DNA from: Candidatus Wallbacteria bacterium
GTDB lineage: Bacteria > Muiribacteriota > UBA6191 > JACPRK01
Direction of reading: 5' to 3'
Assembly: GCA_016190005.1 (NCBI GenBank)
Contig: JACPRK010000120.1
Coordinates: forward strand, 1-35,897
Length of the DNA: 35,897 nt
Below, piece after piece: positions 1 to 7,319 of the stretch (its first letter is position 1; each line of letters opens with the position of its first letter). A program made the position numbers and the translations under genes. The notes under the pieces are model-generated. The model was not told the origin of the DNA. It saw only the letters and a program-made list of their open reading frames with translations, and did no database searches.

Positions 1-1
1 C

Positions 2-71
2 CTGATCCCTGAAGCCTGATCCCTGAAGCCTGATCCCTGATCCCTGAGGCCTGACTCCTCAAGCCTCGAGC
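2..71. repeat. Heptamer tandem repeat array, 10 units
   Basis: Ten consecutive 7-bp units in perfect phase: CTGATCC, CTGAAGC, CTGATCC, CTGAAGC, CTGATCC, CTGATCC, CTGAGGC, CTGACTC, CTCAAGC, CTCGAGC. The array ends directly at the stop codon of the AMP-ligase gene (72-74, minus strand). The same unit vocabulary recurs at 29654-29730. It may continue to the left of the window. Function unknown; it is non-coding and too short-period to be a CRISPR. Confidence 0.9.
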
Positions 72-1529
72 CTACCTGTTCGCCAGCGCGTGCTTCAGGA
101 TCTTGCCCGTGGCGGTCCGAGGCATCTCGGCGCGGAACTCGAAGACCCGAGGCATCTTGTAATCGGCCAGACGGCCTCGGAGTGAATCGCGAATTTGAGT
201 GGGGGTCAGCTGCTGGCCTTGCTCCGGACAGATGACGGCCTTCGGGACCTCGCCCCTGAGCTCGTCCGGAACGCCGACGACGGCGGCTTCGGCCACGCCA
301 GGGATCTGGCGCAGCAGCTCTTCGATCTCGGCCGGGTAGATGTTCTCGCCGGCGCTGATGATCAGCTCCCGCTTGCGGCCCGTGATGGCGAGGTAGCCCT
401 CGGCGTCCAGCTTGCCCAGGTCGCCGGTCCTGTACCAGCCTTCCCGGTCCAGCACTTCGGCAGTCTCCTTGGGCCGGTTCAGGTAGCCGCGCATCACCGA
501 TGGGCCGCGCACCTGGATCTCGCCGATCTCGCCCTGCGGGAGGGGACCGTCGAACCCCATGATCCGGACCTCCAGGTTCGGCAGCGGCACGCCCGCGCGG
601 CCGGGGCGGCTCTTCCGGGAGTCGGGCGTCATGCTGATGACGGGCGCAGTCTCCGTCGAACCGTAGCCTTCCCGCAAGGGCAGGCCGAACCGCGCCTCCC
701 ACGCGTGGAAGAGGCGCTCGGGCAGCGGCTCGCCGCCCGCCACGGCCAGCTTCAACGAGTGGCGGAAACCCTCGGGGGCCAGCCTCGCCAGCACTCCGAA
801 CACCGTCGGGACGGCCAGCAGACAGTTGATGTTGCCGGTCGCGATGGCCGCGAGAATCCGCGCGGGCTGCAAGGTCGGCATCAGTTCGACCGAAGCGCCG
901 GCAGCCAGCGGGATGACCAGCGAGCCGGTCAGCCCGAACGCGTGGAAGAAGGGGAGGATCGCCAGGAACCGATCGTCGGGCTCGATGTCGAGAATCTGCA
1001 AGCAGGCCTGGACGTTGGACACCAGGTTGGCGTGGGTCAGCATCACGCCCTTGGGCCGGCCCGTGGTCCCAGACGTGTAGAGCAGCGTCGCGAGGTCGGT
1101 GTCCCTGGGGAAGCCGGCCCCCTCGGGGCCCTCCTCGGGGAGTGTTCCCAGCAGGATGCGGTGCAGCCTGGGCAGACGGACGGAGAGCTCTTGCGCCTTC
1201 GGCATCAGCGCCTGCGAGACGACCAGTGTGGCTACGCCGGCGTCGGTGAGAATGAACTCCAGTTCCTCCAGCGCCAACAGCGGGTTGAGCGGCAGTGCCG
1301 ACTTTCCCGCGGCGAGCGCTCCGAAGTAGGCGCCGACGAAGTCGATTCCGTTCGGCATGAGGATGCCGATTGTCTCGCCTCGGAATCCGCCCTGCTCGAT
1401 CAGGTGGCCCGACCAGCGCCGGACCGTGGTCGCGAGCTCCGCGTACGTCAGGGTCCGATCGCCCTCGATCAGAGCGGCTCGGTCCGGGAAGCGTTCGCAG
1501 GACTGGAAGACCATTTCGCTCAAGTTCAT
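72..1529 (-). CDS. AMP-dependent acyl-CoA synthetase/ligase
   Basis: Adenylate-forming enzyme of the ANL superfamily, most like long-chain fatty-acid CoA ligases: it should activate a carboxylic acid with ATP and pass the acyl group to CoA in the cytoplasm. The protein has 485 residues and the core motifs are intact: the P-loop LLYTSGTTGRPKG (149-161), YGSTE (289-293), GWYRTGDLG in the hinge region, and the C-terminal PRTATGKILK with the catalytic Lys at about 476. It is slightly shorter than most FadD proteins (500-560 residues) but looks complete. A GAGGA sequence lies a few bases before the ATG and supports this start. It is followed, beyond its stop, by the heptamer array, and it lies downstream of a small Ig-like protein gene on the same strand. 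The substrate cannot be read from the sequence; an aryl or medium-chain acid is possible. Confidence 0.9.
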   Translation of the reverse strand: MNLSEMVFQSCERFPDRAALIEGDRTLTYAELATTVRRWSGHLIEQGGFRGETIGILMPNGIDFVGAYFGALAAGKSALPLNPLLALEELEFILTDAGVATLVVSQALMPKAQELSVRLPRLHRILLGTLPEEGPEGAGFPRDTDLATLLYTSGTTGRPKGVMLTHANLVSNVQACLQILDIEPDDRFLAILPFFHAFGLTGSLVIPLAAGASVELMPTLQPARILAAIATGNINCLLAVPTVFGVLARLAPEGFRHSLKLAVAGGEPLPERLFHAWEARFGLPLREGYGSTETAPVISMTPDSRKSRPGRAGVPLPNLEVRIMGFDGPLPQGEIGEIQVRGPSVMRGYLNRPKETAEVLDREGWYRTGDLGKLDAEGYLAITGRKRELIISAGENIYPAEIEELLRQIPGVAEAAVVGVPDELRGEVPKAVICPEQGQQLTPTQIRDSLRGRLADYKMPRVFEFRAEMPRTATGKILKHALANR

Positions 1530-1587
1530 ATCGTTCCTCGAGAGGTCGTCGGGAGGGACCGGATGGTTGGTCTGGGGAAGAACGCGC

Positions 1588-1923
1588 TCAGGCAGCCTTC
1601 GGCATTGCCGGCTGGCTGTGTCCCAGTCGGATATCCCGTTCGGCTTCTCGCTCGATCCCCAGCTCGAGCTCCACGTGACCGCTCTCGATCGTCTGTCCGA
1701 TCGACTGCGCCGACAGCTCCACGGTGAGGCGTGCTTCGGAGGCGGGTTCGTCTTCGGCCTCGAAACTCAGGAAGTACTGGCCGCTGTAGTCCGTCTGGGA
1801 CCAAGCTCGGCCCAGCTTACGGCCGCCCGAGAGCAGCACGCCCGAGACCTCTGCGTTCTTGCGCGGATAGCCCGACTCGCTGATGACGGTTCCCGTGACC
1901 CAGACAACGCTGTTGGTTGACAT
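1588..1923 (-). CDS. Small CarboxypepD_reg/Ig-like domain protein
   Basis: A 111-residue protein whose central part (about 8-75) follows the pattern of carboxypeptidase regulatory-like beta-sandwich domains: G-x-P-x-x-N-A-x-V-x-G near the start, then T-D-Y-S-G-Q-Y-F-L-S-F, the turn typical of this fold. The C-terminal third is charged (ELGIEREAERDIRL). It has no signal peptide and no membrane segment. I chose the ATG at 1923 because AAAGGAG lies just upstream. The longer open frame in this phase runs back into repeat DNA and is not believable as protein. It precedes the AMP-ligase gene by 58 bp on the same strand, so the two may be co-transcribed. No enzymatic role can be assigned; a binding or structural module is likely. 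Confidence 0.7.
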   Translation of the reverse strand: MSTNSVVWVTGTVISESGYPRKNAEVSGVLLSGGRKLGRAWSQTDYSGQYFLSFEAEDEPASEARLTVELSAQSIGQTIESGHVELELGIEREAERDIRLGHSQPAMPKAA

Positions 1924-2358
1924 TTCGGTGGGCTCCTTTTGGGTTCTTGCCGCGCGCCCCTTCGAGAGGCGCCGCGGTCGACCTTCAGGGAGCAACGGCT
2001 GTGCCACGGATGGCCATGCCGAGGCTCGGGTCCTCGGAATGCGGCATCGTTGCTGCCCACTCGGCCCTGCGCATCCTCGGCCACAAACCCCCGGAGATGC
2101 AGGTTTTTTGTTGCAGCCGCAGGTGCCGGGTTGCAGGGGGGACGGAGGAAAACCCGGTGCAAGTAGACGCTCCACGATCCTGCCCCGCTCACCCTGAGCT
2201 TGTCGAAGGGTCATCCTGAGCCAGTCGAAGGGTCATCCTGAGCAGACCGCGAAGCGGTCGTGTCGAAGGCCCGCTCATCCTGAGCAGACCGCGAAGCGGT
2301 CGTGTCGAAGGACGCAAGACCCGGTACATCCAGCCGGCACGGGCTTTCCCGAGGTTGC
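1924..2358. other. Repeat-rich intergenic spacer (435 bp)
   Basis: No credible gene is present; the open frames here are shadows of repeat DNA. The right part (2191-2311) is the CCTGAGC...TCGAAGG repeat cluster listed separately. The middle (about 2001-2180) is rich in imperfect inverted repeats, for example CCGAGG/CCTCGG at about 2022-2040. At 2148-2180 it carries a degenerate copy of the right arm of the palindrome found inside apbE (shared words: GAAAACCCGGT and AGTAGACGC). At 2004-2017 it shares GCCACGGATGGCCA with sequence just after that palindrome. No clear terminator with a T-run was seen. Confidence 0.7.
2191..2311. repeat. Four interspersed CCTGAGC...GTCGAAGG palindromic repeats
   Basis: Four head-to-tail units, all beginning with (TC)A(T/C)CCTGAG and ending GTCGAAGG: 2191-2210 and 2211-2232 are the short form, 2233-2269 and 2275-2311 the long form. 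The long form carries an internal hairpin, GACCGC-GAA-GCGGTC. The same family recurs at 18819-18877 as one short and one long unit. Such elements are common dispersed repeats in many bacterial genomes. Here they sit 3' of convergent or minus-strand genes and could act in RNA 3'-end formation, but this is not shown. Confidence 0.9.
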
Positions 2359-3762
2359 TTACTCCGCCTCGTCCTTGTCGCGCAGGCCTAGCTCTTTCAT
2401 CTTTTGCTGCAGGCTCTGGCGGTGCATGCCGAGGGCCTCGGCGGTGCGGCTGATGTTGTGGGAGTTCTCGCGGAGCTGCTCGGCGATGAACTTCATCTCG
2501 AACTCGCGGATGACGCGCTTCTTGGCTTCCTGGAAGGGCAGGCCACGCGGCAGCGTGAGGCCGTCGCGGCCCGAGGCCACTCCGATGCCGGGAAAATCCT
2601 GCGGGCCCAGCGTCTGGCCCTCGGCCAGGGCCACGCCGCTCTCGACGGCGTTGCGAAGCTGACGGATGTTGCCGACCCAGTCCTCGCGCATGAGCAGCTC
2701 CATCGCCTCGTGCGTGATCCCGCGGATTTGCTTTCCGTGCTTGCCGGAGAGCTCCGCCACGAAGTGCTCGGCCAGCACCGGGATGTCCTCGCGGCGCTCT
2801 CGCAGAGGCGGCAGCTTCATCTCGACGACCTTGAGCCTGTAGTAGAGGTCTTCGCGGAACTGTGACTTGGCGATGAGGGAGGTCAGGTCGCGGTTGGTGG
2901 CCGCCACCAGGCGCACGTCGACGCCGATGGTGGTCTCACCGCCGACGCGGTGGAACGTCTTCTCCTGGATGGCGCGCAGGAGCTTCGACTGCATCGGCAG
3001 CCCCATGTCACCGACCTCGTCCAGGAAGAGCGTGCCGCCGTCGGCCAACTCGAAGTTGCCTCGCCGGGCCGCGGCGGCCCCGGTGAAGGCGCCCTTCTCG
3101 TGCCCGAAGAGCTCGGTCTCGATCAGGTCCTCCGGCAGCGCCGCGCAATTCATGGACACGAAGGGCCCCTGGGCGCGCTGGGAGAGCGCGTGAACGCGCC
3201 GGGCGACCAGCTCCTTGCCGGTGCCGCTCTCACCGGTGATGAGCACTGTGACGTCGAGGGGACCGACCTTGTCGATGACGCGCAACAGGTCCTGCACGTG
3301 CTTGCTCTTGCCGAGGATCTCGCCGTAGACGCCGACGTGCTCCAGCTCGCGCTTGAGGCGACGGTTCTCGCGCTCCAGCAGGAGCTTTTCGCTGGCGTTC
3401 TTTGCCAGCGTGCGGACCTCTTCGACGTCGTAGGGCTTGGCGACATAGTCCCAGGCGCCTGCCTTGATGGCGCCGACGGCGACCTTGGCGCTGCCGTGCG
3501 CCGTGACCATCACCACCGGCGGCGCCCCCTCGAGCCCGCGGATCACTTCCAGCGCCGTGAGGCCGTCCATCCCCGGCATCGAGATGTCCATGAATACGAG
3601 GTCGACTCCGCCCTCCCGGATCCGCTTGACTGCTTCGGCCCCGTCGCCGGCCTCGGCCACGTCGTAGCCGGCGGACTCCAGGGCCCGCCGCATGCCCAGG
3701 CGAGCGCTCTTCTCGTCGTCGACGATCAGGATCTCGATGCGTTCTGCTTTCACGGGAGTCAT
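2359..3762 (-). CDS. NtrC-family sigma-54-dependent response regulator
   Basis: A 467-residue transcriptional activator with the standard three parts. The receiver domain (about 10-122) has the acidic pair DDE at 15-17, phospho-acceptor Asp59 and conserved Lys109. The AAA+ domain (about 150-390) has Walker A GESGTGKE (177-184) and the sigma-54 contact loop GAFTGA (224-229). The C-terminal Fis-type helix-turn-helix (about 425-463) includes NISRTAEALGMHRQSLQQ. All residues needed for phosphorylation, ATP hydrolysis and contact with RNA polymerase-sigma-54 are present. It lies 29 bp downstream of a histidine kinase on the same strand and is surely its partner. There is no strong ribosome-binding site before this ATG, which would fit translational coupling. 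Target genes are unknown; I saw no convincing -24/-12 promoter in the window. Confidence 0.95.
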   Translation of the reverse strand: MTPVKAERIEILIVDDEKSARLGMRRALESAGYDVAEAGDGAEAVKRIREGGVDLVFMDISMPGMDGLTALEVIRGLEGAPPVVMVTAHGSAKVAVGAIKAGAWDYVAKPYDVEEVRTLAKNASEKLLLERENRRLKRELEHVGVYGEILGKSKHVQDLLRVIDKVGPLDVTVLITGESGTGKELVARRVHALSQRAQGPFVSMNCAALPEDLIETELFGHEKGAFTGAAAARRGNFELADGGTLFLDEVGDMGLPMQSKLLRAIQEKTFHRVGGETTIGVDVRLVAATNRDLTSLIAKSQFREDLYYRLKVVEMKLPPLRERREDIPVLAEHFVAELSGKHGKQIRGITHEAMELLMREDWVGNIRQLRNAVESGVALAEGQTLGPQDFPGIGVASGRDGLTLPRGLPFQEAKKRVIREFEMKFIAEQLRENSHNISRTAEALGMHRQSLQQKMKELGLRDKDEAE

Positions 3763-3791
3763 GGGTAGGCTTGAGGGGTGAGGCGGGAGGA

Positions 3792-5876
3792 TTACGCGGC
3801 GGTGCGGACGCGCAGGTTGGCGGGGAGGTAGACGGGTAGCTCGATGACGAATCGGGTGCCGTCGGGGCCGCTGGTCACGCTGATGGAGCCGCCGAGCTCG
3901 TCGAGGCGCTGACGGACCAGCGCCAGGCCCAGGCCGGTGCCGGACTTCTTCGAAGAGTGGAAGGGCTGGAAGATCTTCTCGAGCTCGCTCTCGGGGATGC
4001 CTGGGCCGGTGTCGGAGACTTCGACGACGACGCGGCCGTCCTTGCCGCTGGCGGTGGCGATGGTGAGGGTGCCGCTCTTCTCCATCGCCTGGAAGGCGTT
4101 GAGCACCAAGTTGAAGAGGATGCTCTTGAGCGCGTCCAAGCCGCCCTTCAAGTAGTGCGGCTCGTGCGAGAGCTTGTGGACGACGGCAACGGAGCGCCGC
4201 CGCGCCTCGTAGCTGAAGATCTCCAGGACCCGCTCGACCACGCGCTCCACGGCCACGTAGCGTTCCTCGGGCTCCCTAGGCCGGATGAAGTCGAGCAGGC
4301 GCGTCACCGTGGAGGCCAGCCGGTCGATTTCCTCCAGCACCACCGACAGATCTTCGCGCCGCAGGTCGCCCTGGGGGATGCTCTCCCGCATCACCTGGAT
4401 GATCGCCTTCATCGAGCCGAGCGGGTTCTTGATCTCGTGGGCCACGCTGGCGCTCAGAAGCCCGAGCGAGGCGAGCCGCTCGTCCTCGAGCAGCTTGCGC
4501 TCCAGCGCCAGCTTTTGCTGGAAGATCTGGAGTTTCTCGGCGGCGCCAAGAAGCTGGTTGAGAATCAGCTTCAGCATGTCCAGCTCCTCCGGCGTGAGCG
4601 GACGATTGTAGGCCCTGCGGCCCAGGCAGAGCACGCCCAGCGGACCCTCGCGGCCGCTCAGCGGGACGAGCGTGACGATGTCGGCCCTCAAGAGCGCGTC
4701 CTTGAGGGGCCCTTCCTCCAGGTCCTCGGACTCGACGGCAGCCGCTCCCGTCTTCAAGAACGGCTCCATGAAGAGGGTCAGCGGCAGGGGCCCAGGCACG
4801 CCGCTGCCCGCGGCCACCTTGCCCTCCGGCGTCAGGAAGTAGAGCCCCACCCACTCCGAGGACAGCGCCTGCGCGATGCCGTTTGAAACTTGCGTCAAGA
4901 GAGCGTTCAAGTCCGTTGCCAGGGTGCTCCCGAGCTCCGCCGAGATCGAGGCGAAGATCTCCCGCTTCTTCAGCGTCTGGCGCATCAGCAGCCGATCGTA
5001 GAACTCCTGCGACGCTCCCTGAAGCGTGCTGAAGGCGAACACCAGCCCCATGATGAGCAACCCCTCGAGCACCTCCAGGTTCACCCCGGCCCCGCCCAGC
5101 AGCGCGTCGCCCGCCTTGCGCACGCCGAAGATGTAGAAGCAGAGCAGCAGGAACGCCAGGAGCGAGTTGACCAGCGTGTTCCTGATGAAATAGCCCATGT
5201 AGTTGTAACGATAGACGTAATAGCCGAACACCAGGCTCGGCACCAAAGGCGTCATCAGGCAGGCCAGTTCCATGTAGCGGCCGATCCCCGGGATCTCGAC
5301 CGCACCCATCGGGAAGGTGAGCATCAGGAGCACCCAGACGGGCCCCAGCGCCCGGCCGATGTCTCGGGCGAACCCGCGGTCCTTGAGCTCGACGGTGTGC
5401 TGCGAGAGGTTCAACGCCAAGAGCGAGCTGGCCAGGTTGGCCAGCATCCACCAGCCGAAGAGCAGCCACCCGTGCTGCGCCAGGTGCGCCATGAGCCGGC
5501 CCGACGGGGGCTCCACCGACGCCAGCGCCAGCAGTGCCGGCGAGTAGAGCGCCGCGCAGAACCATGGATTCAACCGCGACTTGTAGTAGGCCTCCAGGAA
5601 GGTGTGGAGCAAGAGCGACGGTTGCAGTGACAGGCAGACCAGCACGATCCCGTCTAGCAGCCTCGTCGGCAAGGGCGGCGGCTCGATGAAGACGAGGCTG
5701 AGAAAGAGGCTCGCAAATGAGGCGCAGTAGAGCAGCGCGCACGCGCTCACCAGCCCCAGGAAGGCCTGCTCCCCGCGCCGGCGAACGCCGCGCTCGCGCA
5801 TCATCAGGAGCAGCGCCGAATTGAGCGCCGCACCTAGCAGAAAGCCGACCGTGGCCAGGATTTCGAACAGTCCCAT
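3792..5876 (-). CDS. Membrane-bound GAF-domain sensor histidine kinase
   Basis: A 694-residue sensor kinase. The N-terminal third (about 1-290) is a run of roughly seven to eight hydrophobic segments without a sizeable periplasmic loop, so the signal is probably sensed in or at the membrane. A GAF-like region follows (about 300-450). The HisKA domain contains HEIKNPLGS with phospho-acceptor His480. The HATPase domain has N-box NLVLNAFQAM, G1 DTGPGIPESE and G2 GTGLGLALVRQ. It precedes the NtrC-type regulator gene in one transcription unit. The layout of multi-pass N-terminus, GAF, HisKA and HATPase next to an NtrC-like regulator resembles the PrsK/PrsR pair of exosortase-associated systems. 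I see no exosortase or PEP-CTERM gene here, so that name is not applied. Confidence 0.93.
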   Translation of the reverse strand: MGLFEILATVGFLLGAALNSALLLMMRERGVRRRGEQAFLGLVSACALLYCASFASLFLSLVFIEPPPLPTRLLDGIVLVCLSLQPSLLLHTFLEAYYKSRLNPWFCAALYSPALLALASVEPPSGRLMAHLAQHGWLLFGWWMLANLASSLLALNLSQHTVELKDRGFARDIGRALGPVWVLLMLTFPMGAVEIPGIGRYMELACLMTPLVPSLVFGYYVYRYNYMGYFIRNTLVNSLLAFLLLCFYIFGVRKAGDALLGGAGVNLEVLEGLLIMGLVFAFSTLQGASQEFYDRLLMRQTLKKREIFASISAELGSTLATDLNALLTQVSNGIAQALSSEWVGLYFLTPEGKVAAGSGVPGPLPLTLFMEPFLKTGAAAVESEDLEEGPLKDALLRADIVTLVPLSGREGPLGVLCLGRRAYNRPLTPEELDMLKLILNQLLGAAEKLQIFQQKLALERKLLEDERLASLGLLSASVAHEIKNPLGSMKAIIQVMRESIPQGDLRREDLSVVLEEIDRLASTVTRLLDFIRPREPEERYVAVERVVERVLEIFSYEARRRSVAVVHKLSHEPHYLKGGLDALKSILFNLVLNAFQAMEKSGTLTIATASGKDGRVVVEVSDTGPGIPESELEKIFQPFHSSKKSGTGLGLALVRQRLDELGGSISVTSGPDGTRFVIELPVYLPANLRVRTAA

Positions 5877-5929
5877 GAGCGCCGCATTTCCAGGCGGGAA
5901 GCCGCTCCCGCCCAGGATAACGTTACGGC

Positions 5930-5935
5930 ATCATA
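5930..5935 (-). promoter_or_regulatory. Possible -10 box for the kinase-regulator operon
   Basis: On the minus strand this reads TATGAT, one mismatch from TATAAT, giving a start point near 5923 and a leader of about 47 nt before the kinase ATG. No good -35 hexamer is seen at the usual distance, so the call is weak. The rest of the divergent spacer (5877-6168, 292 bp) holds no gene or strong motif that I can recognise. Confidence 0.3.
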
Positions 5936-6168
5936 CAGGATTGCTGCCGTGACGCCGTCCTCCTCTGACGCTTCCCCTGCGTCGCCCGCGCTCCGTCACG
6001 CCCTGCGTCTGGGCCGACGGTGCCGCCCGTCACAGCGGTCCGGTCGGCCGGCGTGGTAGCCTCGACGGGTCCGGCCAGCTTGGGGGCGTGCGAGGCTGGG
6101 CGAAGGCCCGTAGGCTTGCGACCACAGCCCTCTTTGGCTGACCGGCGACGATGGGAGGTTGCACCAGA

Positions 6169-7305
6169 GTGTCCATTGCGCAAGTTTCTTCGAAACTGGT
6201 GATGATCGTCGACGACACGCCCGCCAACCTGAAGCTCCTCGAGGGAATGCTCATCGAGCGGGGCTACAGCGTGCGCGCCTTCCCGTCGGGACAGCTGGCC
6301 GTCCAGGCCGCCCAGCGCGAGCCCCCCGATTTGATTCTCTTGGACGTCATGATGCCCGGCATCGACGGCTTCACGACCTGCCGCCAGCTCAAGGCAGACC
6401 CTCTCACTCGCGAAATCCCGGTCATCTTCCTCAGCTCCCTGAGCGAAACCACGGACAAGCTCAAAGCCTTCACCGCCGGCGGCGTGGACTACATCACCAA
6501 GCCCTTCCAGACCGAGGAAGTCGCCGCGCGCGTATCGACCCACCTGGCCCTGCTCGGCGCCCGCCGCGAGCTAGACCAGCGCAATCGCCAGCTCGAGGCC
6601 AGCCTGTCGCGGCAGGCCGAGCTCGAGAAGATGCGCGACGACCTCGTCCACATGATGGTTCACGACATGCGCTCGCCACTCATGGGAATCCAGGGCAACC
6701 TCAGCTTCCTTTCGGAGGACCTCCAAGGCAATCCGGAGCCCGAGGTGCGTCAGGCGGTCGACGCCGCCACGGGGGCGGCGACGCGGCTGGTCGACATGGT
6801 GTCGGCGATGCTCGACGTGAGTCGACTGGAGAGCCAGCAAATGCCCGTATCTCTGCGCGAGGCTGACCTGGCAGTCGTCGTCAAGCAGGCGATCGACGGC
6901 CTGGGCGCCCTCACCCGCAAGTGCGCGCTCGAGGTGCGCTCTCCCGCCTCCGGGCTCGCGGCCAGCTGCGATCCCGACCTGACGGCGCGAGTGGTCGCCA
7001 ACCTGCTTGGCAACGCCCTGAAGTTCACGCCTTCCGGCGGCGCAATCACCGTCGAGCTCGCCGAGTCCGGCGCCTGCGCCCGCGTCAGCGTCATCGACAC
7101 GGGGCCGGGCATCCCGCCCGAATGGCACCGCCGCATCTTCGAAAAATTCGGCCAGGTGAGCGGCGAGGATCGCAAGGTCAAACACTCGACTGGCCTGGGC
7201 CTTGCCTTCTGCAAGCTCGCCGTGGAAGCGCAGAGCGGTACGATTGGCCTCACCAGCACCGATTCTCGCGGCAGCACCTTCTGGTTCGAGCTTCCCCGCC
7301 CCTGA
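6169..7305 (+). CDS. Receiver-histidine kinase hybrid (REC-HisKA-HATPase)
   Basis: A soluble 378-residue protein with the receiver at the front. REC (about 11-125) has the acidic pair DD at 15-16, Asp59 as phosphate acceptor and Lys111. A coiled-coil stretch (about 128-158) links it to HisKA with the H-box MMVHDMRSPLMG (His165), followed by a HATPase with GNALKFTPSGG, DTGPGIP and GLGLAFC. Such proteins receive phosphate from another kinase, or sense through their REC domain, and then control a kinase. I chose GTG at 6169 because GGGAGG lies 10 bases upstream; an in-frame ATG at 6151 would swallow that site. The next gene, a larger hybrid kinase, begins 14 bp after the stop, so the two are likely an operon and may form a phosphorelay. 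No DNA-binding output domain is present. Confidence 0.92.
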   Translation: MSIAQVSSKLVMIVDDTPANLKLLEGMLIERGYSVRAFPSGQLAVQAAQREPPDLILLDVMMPGIDGFTTCRQLKADPLTREIPVIFLSSLSETTDKLKAFTAGGVDYITKPFQTEEVAARVSTHLALLGARRELDQRNRQLEASLSRQAELEKMRDDLVHMMVHDMRSPLMGIQGNLSFLSEDLQGNPEPEVRQAVDAATGAATRLVDMVSAMLDVSRLESQQMPVSLREADLAVVVKQAIDGLGALTRKCALEVRSPASGLAASCDPDLTARVVANLLGNALKFTPSGGAITVELAESGACARVSVIDTGPGIPPEWHRRIFEKFGQVSGEDRKVKHSTGLGLAFCKLAVEAQSGTIGLTSTDSRGSTFWFELPRP

Positions 7306-7319
7306 CACCGCCCGACAGC

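Noticed and set aside
195..1727. 510-residue plus-strand open frame opposite the AMP ligase
   Set aside because: It is antisense to a gene with all ANL-family motifs and has a low-information Arg/Gln/Gly composition.
3792..5876. Naming the kinase prsK
   Set aside because: The domain order is similar, but no exosortase, PEP-CTERM or exopolysaccharide genes are present in the window.
5877..6168. Riboswitch or small RNA in the divergent spacer (a 7-bp AGCCTCG/CGAGGCT stem is present)
   Set aside because: The single stem has a loop of more than 20 nt and no conserved riboswitch core could be recognised.
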